A stretch of DNA of 64,000 bases, taken from contig CAZRMV010000009.1 of assembly GCA_964601275.1 (NCBI GenBank), positions 123,768-187,767 of the forward strand. The letters are read 5' to 3'. Every line of letters starts with the position of its first letter. The first letter of the stretch is position 1. The translations under genes were made by a program, and so were the position numbers. This document shows, piece after piece, positions 39,228-46,633 of this stretch. The DNA comes from JAOZPE01 sp964601275. Lineage in GTDB: Bacteria > Krumholzibacteriota > Krumholzibacteriia > JAJRXK01. The notes under the pieces are model-generated. The model searched no databases. It saw only the letters and a program-made list of their open reading frames with translations, and was not told where the DNA came from.

Positions 39228-39989
39228 TCAGTCCTCGGACTCTCGGCCTTCCGGTCGACTCTTCGATCGGTCGAAGCGGAACACCAGGCGCTTTCCGTCG
39301 ATGCGGACGGTGGCGGTCAGCGGAAAGGTCAATCGGTCGGCCTTGAAGTAGGCCCAGTAGGCCTTCTTCTCACCCGGCTTGACCACCAGGGTCGCCGGAG
39401 CGCCCATGTCGTAGTGACGGATTTCCACCGGCTCCATGACCATGTCGAGGTCGGTTCCCGCGTCGCCCAGGGAAGACAACGGAAACTCCGACGGGTCGGA
39501 GTTGGCCGACTTCCCCGGTGGGGCCTGGGTTTCCTGCCCGTAGGCACGGGGTGTCAACTGCTTGCCCCCGTAGTAGACATACTCCGAGCTCTTCCGGAGA
39601 CGGCCTCTCAGACCGTAGTTCTCGGCCCCTTTCCAGTCGGCCACCGGCTCCAGGCGGTTGCCCATGAAGTCGAGGACGTACAGGTCGGAGCGATGCAACT
39701 CGAGATCCTCCGATCCGTGGTTGTACACCACCATGTCAACCGTCAGGTATGGACCCTTCCGGAAGACCGAGGCGACGACGGTCAGATCCTCGTTCCCGGC
39801 GACCAGAGCTTCGGGCAACTCGCGAATGAGCTTGGTGAAACTCTCCGTCTGGATCTGATCGGCACGGATGGAATACTCGGAGTCGAGCCCTTCCAGATAG
39901 GAAGGATCACTCGGGGTGCGGACCGAGGGAGAAGACGCACACGCTGCCAGCAACGGCACAACCAGCAAGGTGAGGTAGAGGCGTGCCAT
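39228..39989 (-). CDS. Lipoprotein of unknown function
   Basis: A 253-residue lipoprotein with lipobox LLAAC (Cys17) and an ATG preceded by AGGAGG. The mature protein is mainly beta in appearance, with a 'VDMVVYNHGSEDLELHRSDL' segment suggesting an immunoglobulin-like or DUF4352-like fold. A Lys/Glu/Pro stretch and a charged end follow. I do not recognise a family. It is divergent from the antiporter operon but separated from it by 368 nt, so it may have its own promoter. Confidence 0.82.
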   Translation of the reverse strand: MARLYLTLLVVPLLAACASSPSVRTPSDPSYLEGLDSEYSIRADQIQTESFTKLIRELPEALVAGNEDLTVVASVFRKGPYLTVDMVVYNHGSEDLELHRSDLYVLDFMGNRLEPVADWKGAENYGLRGRLRKSSEYVYYGGKQLTPRAYGQETQAPPGKSANSDPSEFPLSSLGDAGTDLDMVMEPVEIRHYDMGAPATLVVKPGEKKAYWAYFKADRLTFPLTATVRIDGKRLVFRFDRSKSRPEGRESED

Positions 39990-40151
39990 GGCTGCCTCCT
40001 CTCGTTTGCCGGGACTCCAGGGGTGGACTCCCGGCCCATCTTCATGCTAGCGCCGGATCGCGGTCTTCGCCAAGCGGGAAAGGCGCCCCCAGGCCGCGGA
40101 GGCGAACTTGGGAGCCTTCTTTTCTTGTCGTCCGGCCCTCGACGCTTCTTC

Positions 40152-40178
40152 TTGTTCTTGGCCGCTGCTTCTTATACA
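40152..40178 (+). promoter_or_regulatory. Weak candidate promoter of the Mrp/Mbh operon
   Basis: TATACA (40173-40178) is a good -10. The nearest -35-like hexamer, TTGTTC (40152-40157), is 15 nt away, which is short. The element sits in a C/T-rich stretch (CTTCTTCTTG) of the 368-nt gap between the lipoprotein and mrpE. No other gene is visible in that gap. Confidence 0.3.
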
Positions 40179-40357
40179 TTGCAATGGATTCTCAGGAGAG
40201 GCAGGTTGCGACCTTTCTTCGCCCCTCCCCCGGTTTCGCACGGAACCGGGTCGACCGAGGTTCCCACGGTTCCACTCCACCCGACCGCGGGGATTCCGGC
40301 CACCATGAGATCGTTCCCAGTGGATCGATGGACCGCCAGCGACCGGAATCCATCTCG

Positions 40358-40978
40358 ATGAAACACGATTCGGCAAAAGACACTGCGAGGGCAGCAAGCG
40401 GGCCAGGCCGGGTGGTCGCGGTCTACCTCCTTGCCATCGTTCTCCTGGCGCTGTTGTGGATGGCGTTCTCGGGGAAGTTCGATCCCCTGCACATGGGCTA
40501 CGGCGCCTTGTCGATCATCCTGGTGATGATCCTTTCGCGCCGGTTGATCCTTCGACGTGACGTCGACCCGTCGCAGGACTGGATCCCCCGGGTGCACTGG
40601 GGTTGGGCCCTGGCGTATCCCTTCTGGCTCGGTTGGCAGATCCTTCTCGCCAATCTGCAGGTGGCCTGGATCGTGATCGATCCACGACTGCCGATCGATC
40701 CGGTCCTGTTGCGCTTCCGCTGCGGGATGGGGGCCGACCTGGCGAAGGTGGTCCTGGGCAACAGCATCACCCTTACCCCGGGAACCTTCACCCTGTTGAT
40801 CGAGGGGGATTGCTTCCTGGTGCATTGCATCCATCCCAAGTTGGCCGGCGGGTTGATGGACGGATCGATGCAGAGGAAGGTGGCCCAGGTCTTCGGGGAA
40901 GCGCTTCTGTCCGAAGATGAGATGCAGATGGAAGTGATCCGTGACATGGAGCGCTACGCCGAGGAGCACATCTCGTGA
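40358..40978 (+). CDS. mrpE: Mrp antiporter subunit E (MbhA-like)
   Basis: A 206-residue MrpE/MnhE protein with two or three N-terminal membrane helices (VVAVYLLAIVLLALLWMAF; YGALSIILVMILS). A cytoplasmic/peripheral domain follows with the family segment 'NSITLTPGTFTLLIEGDCFLVH' in shorter blocks (LGNSITLTPGT). ATG 40358 is favoured; an in-frame ATG at 40328 adds ten residues. It is the first gene of a ten-gene operon with overlapping or adjacent stops and starts. Confidence 0.92.
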   Translation: MKHDSAKDTARAASGPGRVVAVYLLAIVLLALLWMAFSGKFDPLHMGYGALSIILVMILSRRLILRRDVDPSQDWIPRVHWGWALAYPFWLGWQILLANLQVAWIVIDPRLPIDPVLLRFRCGMGADLAKVVLGNSITLTPGTFTLLIEGDCFLVHCIHPKLAGGLMDGSMQRKVAQVFGEALLSEDEMQMEVIRDMERYAEEHIS

Positions 40979-41244
40979 ACTTCCTGCACTGGATCACCAT
41001 CCTGGTGGCGCTGGCCCTGGCCCTTCCCTTCTACCGGGTGGTGCGCGGATACACCATCTATGATCGCATGATCGGAGTGGGGGTCTCGGGAACGAACACG
41101 GTGATCCTGATCTGCTTGGTGGGGCACATCTTCCATCGCATCGACATGTTCGTCGACATCGCCATCGCCTACGCCATGTTGAACTTCAGCGGGGCGCTGG
41201 TGGTGGCCAAGTACCTGGACCATACGAAGGGCGAAGCGCAGTGA
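40975..41244 (+). CDS. mrpF: Mrp antiporter subunit F (MbhB-like)
   Basis: An 89-residue, three-helix MrpF/MnhF protein. It has the family helix TILVALALALPFYRVVRG followed by a YDRMIGVG-type turn and a short Lys/His/Glu-containing end. The GTG start overlaps the mrpE stop by 4 nt (GTGA). Confidence 0.92.
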   Translation: MNFLHWITILVALALALPFYRVVRGYTIYDRMIGVGVSGTNTVILICLVGHIFHRIDMFVDIAIAYAMLNFSGALVVAKYLDHTKGEAQ

Positions 41245-41657
41245 TCTGGGTGTCGAAGGCGTTGATGGTCGTCGGGACCGCCCTGTTGTTCATCGGGGCG
41301 GTGGGAGTCAACCGGCTTCCCGATTTCTATACCCGCTCCCACGCGGCGACCAAGCCCGATACCCTGGGGCTCATTGCGCTGATGCTGGGCCTGGCCCTCT
41401 ACGACGGGTTCACCCTCAGTAGCATCAAGATGCTGCTGATCATCCTCTTCGTGGCGCTGGCCAATCCGGTGGCCACCCATGCCCTGGGGCGCGCGGCGAT
41501 CCGCAACGGGCTGTTGCCGGTGACGGTCGATCGCCTGGGTGGAGCGTCGGGACCGGTGGGCGGAGGCGCCGGACCCGGAGGCGGGACTGCAGTAGCCGGC
41601 GGCAAGACTGCTGGACCCACCGAGGGTTCCTCCGGCGAGAGGGGGAGGGGACGATGA
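41241..41657 (+). CDS. mrpG: Mrp antiporter subunit G (MbhC-like)
   Basis: A 138-residue MrpG/MnhG protein with three membrane helices and the diagnostic VNRLPDFYTRSHAATKPDTLG loop (family: RxPDxYxRxHAxTKxxTLG), given here in part as RLPDFYTRSHAATK. A glycine/proline-rich C-terminal tail of about 45 residues is unusual for the family. The GTG start overlaps mrpF by 4 nt. Confidence 0.93.
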   Translation: MIWVSKALMVVGTALLFIGAVGVNRLPDFYTRSHAATKPDTLGLIALMLGLALYDGFTLSSIKMLLIILFVALANPVATHALGRAAIRNGLLPVTVDRLGGASGPVGGGAGPGGGTAVAGGKTAGPTEGSSGERGRGR

Positions 41658-41899
41658 GCGGCAATTTCAGCGCGGTCTTTTTCGTATTGGCCCTTCTGGC
41701 CGCGGTGGTCGCGCTGAAGGTCAAGGACCTGTTGGCCGCGGCGGTGGTGCTCAGCCTGTTCTCCTTCCTGGTGGCGTTGCTGTACATCTCGTTGGGTGCG
41801 GTCGACGTCGGCTTCAATGAGTCGGTGTTGGGTGCCGGAGTGACCGGCATTCTCTTCGTGATCGCAATCTTCAACACCCGGCGTCGATCGAAGGATTGA
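41654..41899 (+). CDS. MrpA C-terminal piece / MbhD-like subunit (DUF4040)
   Basis: An 81-residue protein of three membrane helices, matching the DUF4040 module that forms part of the C-terminal extension of MrpA. In the Pyrococcus-type membrane-bound hydrogenase it is a separate subunit, MbhD. 'FNESVLGAGVTGILFVIAIF' gives the conserved acidic residue in a membrane helix. Its ATG overlaps mrpG by 4 nt. A 103-nt gap follows. Confidence 0.85.
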   Translation: MSGNFSAVFFVLALLAAVVALKVKDLLAAAVVLSLFSFLVALLYISLGAVDVGFNESVLGAGVTGILFVIAIFNTRRRSKD

Positions 41900-42002
41900 G
41901 GAAGATGATCGGTAGCGAGCGAAGCTGGACCGTCCATGGTGCGCGGAGAATCTTCCCGTGGCGGTGGACCGATCGAATCCAGGAGAATCGGAGCGTGACG
42001 TC

Positions 42003-42314
42003 ATGAACCTGGGTCGTATCGGGGGATTCCTGGTGATTGCCGCCGTCGGGGCGATCCTGGTCTACGCCGGGCTGGGTCTGCCGGCCTTCGGCGATCCCAA
42101 CGCTCCCGCCTCGACCCATGTCTCCGATCACTACATCGAACACGCCTACCACGACGCCCATACCCCGAACTTCGTCACGGTGATGATCGCCGACTACCGT
42201 TCCTTCGATACGCTGGGCGAGTCCATCGTGGTGTTCACCGCCGGACTGGCGTGCTTCCTCCTGTTGCGCAGCGAACGGCGGCGCAACCGGAAGAAAGGGG
42301 CGCGCTCGGCATGA
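42003..42314 (+). CDS. MrpA/MrpB-associated subunit, MbhE-like
   Basis: A 103-residue protein with two membrane helices separated by a loop ('SDHYIEHAYHDAHTPNFVT'). It is followed by 'IADYRSFDTLGESIVVFTAGLACFLLL' in shorter blocks; YRSFDTLGES is the marker of the MbhE/MrpB-N module that sits between MbhD and MrpB in hydrogenases and in the MrpA C-terminus. ATG 42003 follows GGAG. It overlaps mrpB by 4 nt. Confidence 0.85.
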   Translation: MNLGRIGGFLVIAAVGAILVYAGLGLPAFGDPNAPASTHVSDHYIEHAYHDAHTPNFVTVMIADYRSFDTLGESIVVFTAGLACFLLLRSERRRNRKKGARSA

Positions 42315-42790
42315 TCCGTCCCAAGGACACCATCATCACCGACAACGTGGTGCGGATCATGGTTCCGTTCATCCAGATCTTTGCGTTCTACGTGATCTTC
42401 CACGGTCACTACAGTCCGGGCGGCGGGTTCCAGGGCGGCGCGCTGATCGCCGGTAGCGTCCTGTTGCAGCGCGTGGTCCTGGGCGCAGAGCGCTCGCAGA
42501 TCGGTTTTCCCACCCGCCTGGGGATTCCCTTCGGAGCGATCGGCATCTTCATCTACGCGGGCGTGGGTTTTCTGGCCATGCTCGACGGCGGGAACTACCT
42601 GCAGTACGACCACCTTCCCTTCGGCTTGAGTCCGGTCTACCTGCGCAACGTCGGGATCCTCCTGGTGGAGATCGGGGTGGCGTTCGCGGTGACCGGGACC
42701 CTGGTGTCCATCTACGACGACCTGGTGAATTTCGAGCGCCGGGACGACCAGGCCGAGATGCACTCGCCGGGCGCGGGGGAGGAGGAGTAG
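42311..42790 (+). CDS. mrpB: Mrp antiporter subunit B (MbhF-like)
   Basis: A 159-residue MrpB/MnhB protein with four membrane helices. The family signature FHGHYSPGGGFQGG is followed by SVLLQRVVLG. The C-terminus is acidic. It starts in the ATGA overlap with the preceding gene, and mrpC follows one base after its stop. Confidence 0.93.
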   Translation: MIRPKDTIITDNVVRIMVPFIQIFAFYVIFHGHYSPGGGFQGGALIAGSVLLQRVVLGAERSQIGFPTRLGIPFGAIGIFIYAGVGFLAMLDGGNYLQYDHLPFGLSPVYLRNVGILLVEIGVAFAVTGTLVSIYDDLVNFERRDDQAEMHSPGAGEEE

Positions 42791-42791
42791 G

Positions 42792-43223
42792 GTGAACGAG
42801 GGCTTGGGCGTGTTCCTGGTGGAGAAGTGGCCCTACCTGGCGACGATCCTGATGATCCTCATCGGATTGTACGGGATGGTGTTGAAGAAGAACCTGGTGA
42901 AGAAACTCATCGGGATGAACATCTTCCAGGGAGCGATCATCCTCTTCTTCATCATCCACGGATGGAAGGACCGGGCGATGGTGCCGGTGTACGACCCGGC
43001 ATTGGGCGACGCGCCGTCCCGTTACGTCAATCCCATTCCCCATGGTCTGATGCTGACCGCCATCGTGGTGTCGGTCGCCACCACGGGAGTGGCGTTGGCC
43101 TTGTTGTCGCTCATCTACAAGCGCTTCGGGACCCTGGACGAGGACGATCTGTTGCGCGAGTTGCGGGCGTATCCGAGTGCGGGCGAGAAGAGAGCGGAAC
43201 GGGACGATGGGAGGGGTGAATGA
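42792..43223 (+). CDS. mrpC: Mrp antiporter subunit C (MbhG-like)
   Basis: A 143-residue NuoK-like protein with three helices and conserved 'KLIGMNIFQGAIILFFI', 'NPIPHGLMLTAIVVSVATTG' in shorter blocks (PHGLMLTAIVVS). The C-terminal part (about 118-143) is charged. The GTG start lies one base after mrpB and it overlaps mrpD by 4 nt. Confidence 0.93.
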   Translation: MNEGLGVFLVEKWPYLATILMILIGLYGMVLKKNLVKKLIGMNIFQGAIILFFIIHGWKDRAMVPVYDPALGDAPSRYVNPIPHGLMLTAIVVSVATTGVALALLSLIYKRFGTLDEDDLLRELRAYPSAGEKRAERDDGRGE

Positions 43224-44851
43224 GTCCGATCGTGGGCCATCTCCTGCAGGCGATGGGTGTCGCCGCGGCGGCCGGGGCGCACGGTGTGGTGGGGGGCGGG
43301 ATCCACGGCGCGCCGACCCAGACTCCCGACGCGCTGCAGATTCCCGCGATGGTCCTGGCGCCGCTGTTGATCGGGGTTGTCCTGGTGCCCGCGCTGGGAA
43401 TGCTGCGGCGCCGACTGGCCTATTGGGCGACGCTTCTGGTCTTCGTGGGCTATCTCGGCATGGCCCTGCGGGCCCTTCTGGCGGTGCTGGCCCACGGAAC
43501 CCTCCACTACAAGATGGCGGGTTGGGTTCCGCCCATCGGCATCGAATGGACCCTGGACGCCCTGAGTGCCTTCGTGGTGCTGGTGCTCGCGGTGATCGCG
43601 GTGATGGTGGCAGTGTATTCCAGGGTCGCGGTGCGCCGTCAGAATCCCGAGCGCGAGGTTCCCTTCTTCGCCATGATGGTCGTCATGATGCTGGGCTTGA
43701 CCGGCATGGTGATGACCGGCGACCTCTTCAATCTCTATGTCTTCTTCGAGGTGAGCAGCCTCAGCGCCTACGCGCTGATGGCGGTCGGCGACCGCAAGGC
43801 GCCGGTGTCGTCCTTCCGTTACCTGTTGCAGGGGACGATCGGCGCGTCGTCCTACCTGTTGGGCGTGGGCTACCTGTACGTGCTCACCGGCAGTCTCAAC
43901 ATGGCGGATGTTGCCAGTCTCCTGCCGGAATTGCTGGGGAATCCGGCCTTGGTGGTGGCGGTGGTGTTCATGGTGGCGGGACTCGGGCTGAAGATGGCGC
44001 TGTTCCCGATGCACCTGTGGTTGCCCGACGCCTACACCTACGCTTCTTCGACCAGCACCGCGATCATCGCGCCGGTCATGACGAAGGTTTCGGCCTACGT
44101 GCTCATCCGCATGATCTACTTCGTGTTCGATCAACGCTGGGTGCTCTCGGGGTTGCACCTGGGGGTGGTGATCACCTGGCTCTCGATGGCGGGAGTGATC
44201 TGGGGGTCGGTGATGGCGATCGCCCAAAGAGACGTCAAGCGCATGCTGGCCTACTCGTCGATCGCGCAGGTGGGATACATCGGGGTCGGGATCGGGACGG
44301 GCAACTCGTGGGCGCTGGTCGGCGCCATCCTGCACATCATGAACCACGCCTCGATGAAGAGTTCGTTGTTCATGGTGACCGGCATCGTGGAGATGCAGAC
44401 CGGACGGAGGCGGCTGGCGGACTGGGCCGGGCTGGGGCGGAAGATGCCGTGGACCTTCCTGGCCTTCACCTTCGCCGCCTTGGCCATGGTGGGAGTGCCG
44501 CCCACGAACGGATTCTTCTCGAAATGGTACCTGGCGCTGGGATTGGCCGGGGCCGGGCAGTGGGTGCTGCTGGTGCTGTTGGTGTTGAGCAGTCTGTTGA
44601 CCGCGGGGTACTTCTTCCGCCTGCTCGAGCGGATCTACGCGCGGGCGGCGGAAGGGACGGAGAGCGGGAGCATGGGGACCGACCCCGGTTCCACGGGCGT
44701 CGCTTCCGACCCGGGACCTGCGCTGCTTCTGCCGCCCTTGCTGTTGGGGGTGGGCACCCTGGTGTTGGGCCTGGTGAACGCGTGGTTCGTCAGCGTGGTC
44801 ATCGCCAAGGCCCTTCCGGCCGCGCTGCGGATCCCGGGATGGGGAGGGTGA
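43220..44851 (+). CDS. mrpD: Mrp antiporter subunit D (proton-conducting, NuoM/N-like)
   Basis: A 543-residue polytopic (14-helix-type) subunit. The key membrane glutamate is in LYVFFEVSSLSAYALM, and the channel lysine is in LGLKMALFPMHLWLPDAY. The second channel region has KRMLAYSSIAQVGYIG. It is the first of three antiporter-like subunits in this operon. A Gly/Ala-rich N-terminus with HGVVGGGIHGAP is unusual. It should translocate protons or Na+ at the membrane. Confidence 0.93.
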   Translation: MSPIVGHLLQAMGVAAAAGAHGVVGGGIHGAPTQTPDALQIPAMVLAPLLIGVVLVPALGMLRRRLAYWATLLVFVGYLGMALRALLAVLAHGTLHYKMAGWVPPIGIEWTLDALSAFVVLVLAVIAVMVAVYSRVAVRRQNPEREVPFFAMMVVMMLGLTGMVMTGDLFNLYVFFEVSSLSAYALMAVGDRKAPVSSFRYLLQGTIGASSYLLGVGYLYVLTGSLNMADVASLLPELLGNPALVVAVVFMVAGLGLKMALFPMHLWLPDAYTYASSTSTAIIAPVMTKVSAYVLIRMIYFVFDQRWVLSGLHLGVVITWLSMAGVIWGSVMAIAQRDVKRMLAYSSIAQVGYIGVGIGTGNSWALVGAILHIMNHASMKSSLFMVTGIVEMQTGRRRLADWAGLGRKMPWTFLAFTFAALAMVGVPPTNGFFSKWYLALGLAGAGQWVLLVLLVLSSLLTAGYFFRLLERIYARAAEGTESGSMGTDPGSTGVASDPGPALLLPPLLLGVGTLVLGLVNAWFVSVVIAKALPAALRIPGWGG

Positions 44852-44858
44852 GGGGTTG

Positions 44859-46364
44859 ATGGATACGCTGCAGACCTTCCACAGCACGCGACCCCTCTGG
44901 GCCCTCCTCGTCTCGCTCTTGGCGATTCCCTTGATCGTGGCCAGCGGGGAGAAGCGCCGGAACCTGCGGGAGACGTGGACGCTGCTGGCGGCGGTGCTCA
45001 AGACCCTGCTGGTGTGGTCGATGTTGCCGTGGGTGTTGTCCGGGCGGGTGGCGGAGATCTCCCTGTGGAAGATCACTCCTTCGGTCGAGCTGGCTCTGAA
45101 GGTGGACACCCTGGGGATGGTGTTCGCGCTGGTCGCGTCGACCCTGTGGCTGTTGACCTCGATCTACAGCATCGGGTACGTGCGGGGCGCCGGCGAGCAC
45201 AAGCAGACCCGGTACTTCGCCTCGTTCGCGATGTGCCTGCACGCGACCATCGGCATCGCGTTTGCGGCGAACCTGGTGACCTTCCTCATCTTCTTCGAGA
45301 TGCTGAGCATCGCGACCTATCCCCTGGTGATCCACAAGGAGACCCCGGTTGCGATCGCGGCGGGGCGCAAGTACCTGGGTTTCGTGTTGCCCGCCGGACT
45401 GATGCTTCTGCTGGGGGTGGTGCTGACCGCGACGATCCATCCCGGCGCGTTGGAATTCCAGGCCGGCGGGTTCCTGAACCGGCAGGACGCCTCGATCGTT
45501 CTTCTGCGGTGGATCTTCCTGTTCTTCATCCTGGGCGTCGGGGTGAAAGCGGCGATCATGCCCCTGCAATCGTGGCTGCCGGCTGCGATGGCCGCGCCGA
45601 CTCCGGTAAGCGCCTTGCTGCATGCGGTGGCGGTGGTGAAGGCCGGCGTGTTCGGGGTGCTGCGGATCACCGGTTACGTCTTTGGGCCGCAGTTGCTGCG
45701 CGAGATCGGGGTGTGGACCCTTCTCGCGTGGTTCGCCGGGGTGACCCTGACCGTGGCGTCGTTGCTGGCGCTGCGGCAGGACAACCTGAAGCGCCGGCTG
45801 GCGTATTCCACCGTGGGACACCTCAGCTACATCGTGCTCGGGGCGGCGATCCTGACTCCTTTCGGGTGGACCGGGTCGGTGCTGCACCTGGTCTTCCACG
45901 CGACGATGAAGATCACCCTGTTCTTCTGCGCCGGCGCGATCTACGTGCGGACCCACAAGGAGAACATCTCGGACATGGTGGGCATCGGCTGGCAGATGCC
46001 CATCACCATGGCCGCCTTCGCGGTGGGCAGCCTGGGATTGGCGGGGATTCCCGGGGTCAACGGTTTCTTCTCGAAGTGGAACCTGGCGTTGGGGACGGTC
46101 CAGAGCGGGCAGTGGGTGTTCCTGGGGCTGCTGGTGCTGTCGGGGGTCTTGAACGCGGCGTACTTCTTTCCCATCGTGCAGCAGGCGTTCTTCCGCAGGA
46201 ACGAGGAGTTCGCGTCGTACGGCGAGGCGAGTCCGTGGATGGTCGTTCCTCTGGCCGTGACCGCATTGCTGTCGCTGGTGCTGGGGCTGGCGCCGAACCT
46301 GGGCGCGCACGCGTGGGACCTGGCCCGGGTGGTGGCGGCGGCGGTCGTTGGAGGTGGGTCATGA
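44859..46364 (+). CDS. Second NuoN/MrpD-like proton-conducting subunit
   Basis: A 501-residue polytopic subunit of the NADH-quinone oxidoreductase/MrpA-D family. The conserved Glu is in LIFFEMLSIATYPLVI, and the conserved Lys is in GVKAAIMPLQSWLPAAM, followed by PTPVSALLHAVAVVKAGVFG as in NuoL/NuoM. The second half has KRRLAYSTVGHLSYIVLG. It is a paralogue of mrpD, coupled to it with only 7 nt between. ATG 44859 was chosen; a TTG three bases earlier (44856) is possible. Confidence 0.9.
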   Translation: MDTLQTFHSTRPLWALLVSLLAIPLIVASGEKRRNLRETWTLLAAVLKTLLVWSMLPWVLSGRVAEISLWKITPSVELALKVDTLGMVFALVASTLWLLTSIYSIGYVRGAGEHKQTRYFASFAMCLHATIGIAFAANLVTFLIFFEMLSIATYPLVIHKETPVAIAAGRKYLGFVLPAGLMLLLGVVLTATIHPGALEFQAGGFLNRQDASIVLLRWIFLFFILGVGVKAAIMPLQSWLPAAMAAPTPVSALLHAVAVVKAGVFGVLRITGYVFGPQLLREIGVWTLLAWFAGVTLTVASLLALRQDNLKRRLAYSTVGHLSYIVLGAAILTPFGWTGSVLHLVFHATMKITLFFCAGAIYVRTHKENISDMVGIGWQMPITMAAFAVGSLGLAGIPGVNGFFSKWNLALGTVQSGQWVFLGLLVLSGVLNAAYFFPIVQQAFFRRNEEFASYGEASPWMVVPLAVTALLSLVLGLAPNLGAHAWDLARVVAAAVVGGGS

Positions 46365-46633
46365 ACCTGCGCTGGCCGGGTCCAAAGGGATGGCTGGTGG
46401 CCGCGGTGCTCGCGGTGCTCGTGGTCGTCGTGCCGGTGTTCCTGGAGCATGGGGAGGAACACGAGGCCTGGTGGTCGTCGATTCCCGCGTGGTGGGCGAT
46501 CTTCGGGCTGGGCGTCGGGGCGTTGATCCTCCTGGTGAGTGCGCTGTCGGGGCGGATGTTCCTGCAGCAGGGTGAGGATTTCTACGGGGAGATCCCAGGG
46601 AAGGGTGGAAAGAGCCAGGAGGGTGGACGATGA
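46361..46633 (+). CDS. Small two-helix membrane protein in the antiporter operon
   Basis: A 90-residue protein with two membrane helices (WLVAAVLAVLVVVVPVFL and WWAIFGLGVGALILLVS). A His/Glu-rich hinge EHGEEHEAW lies between them and a charged Lys/Gly tail follows. Its ATG overlaps the previous stop (ATGA), and its stop overlaps the next start. I do not recognise a family. By position it is a candidate accessory subunit of the complex. Confidence 0.78.
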   Translation: MNLRWPGPKGWLVAAVLAVLVVVVPVFLEHGEEHEAWWSSIPAWWAIFGLGVGALILLVSALSGRMFLQQGEDFYGEIPGKGGKSQEGGR

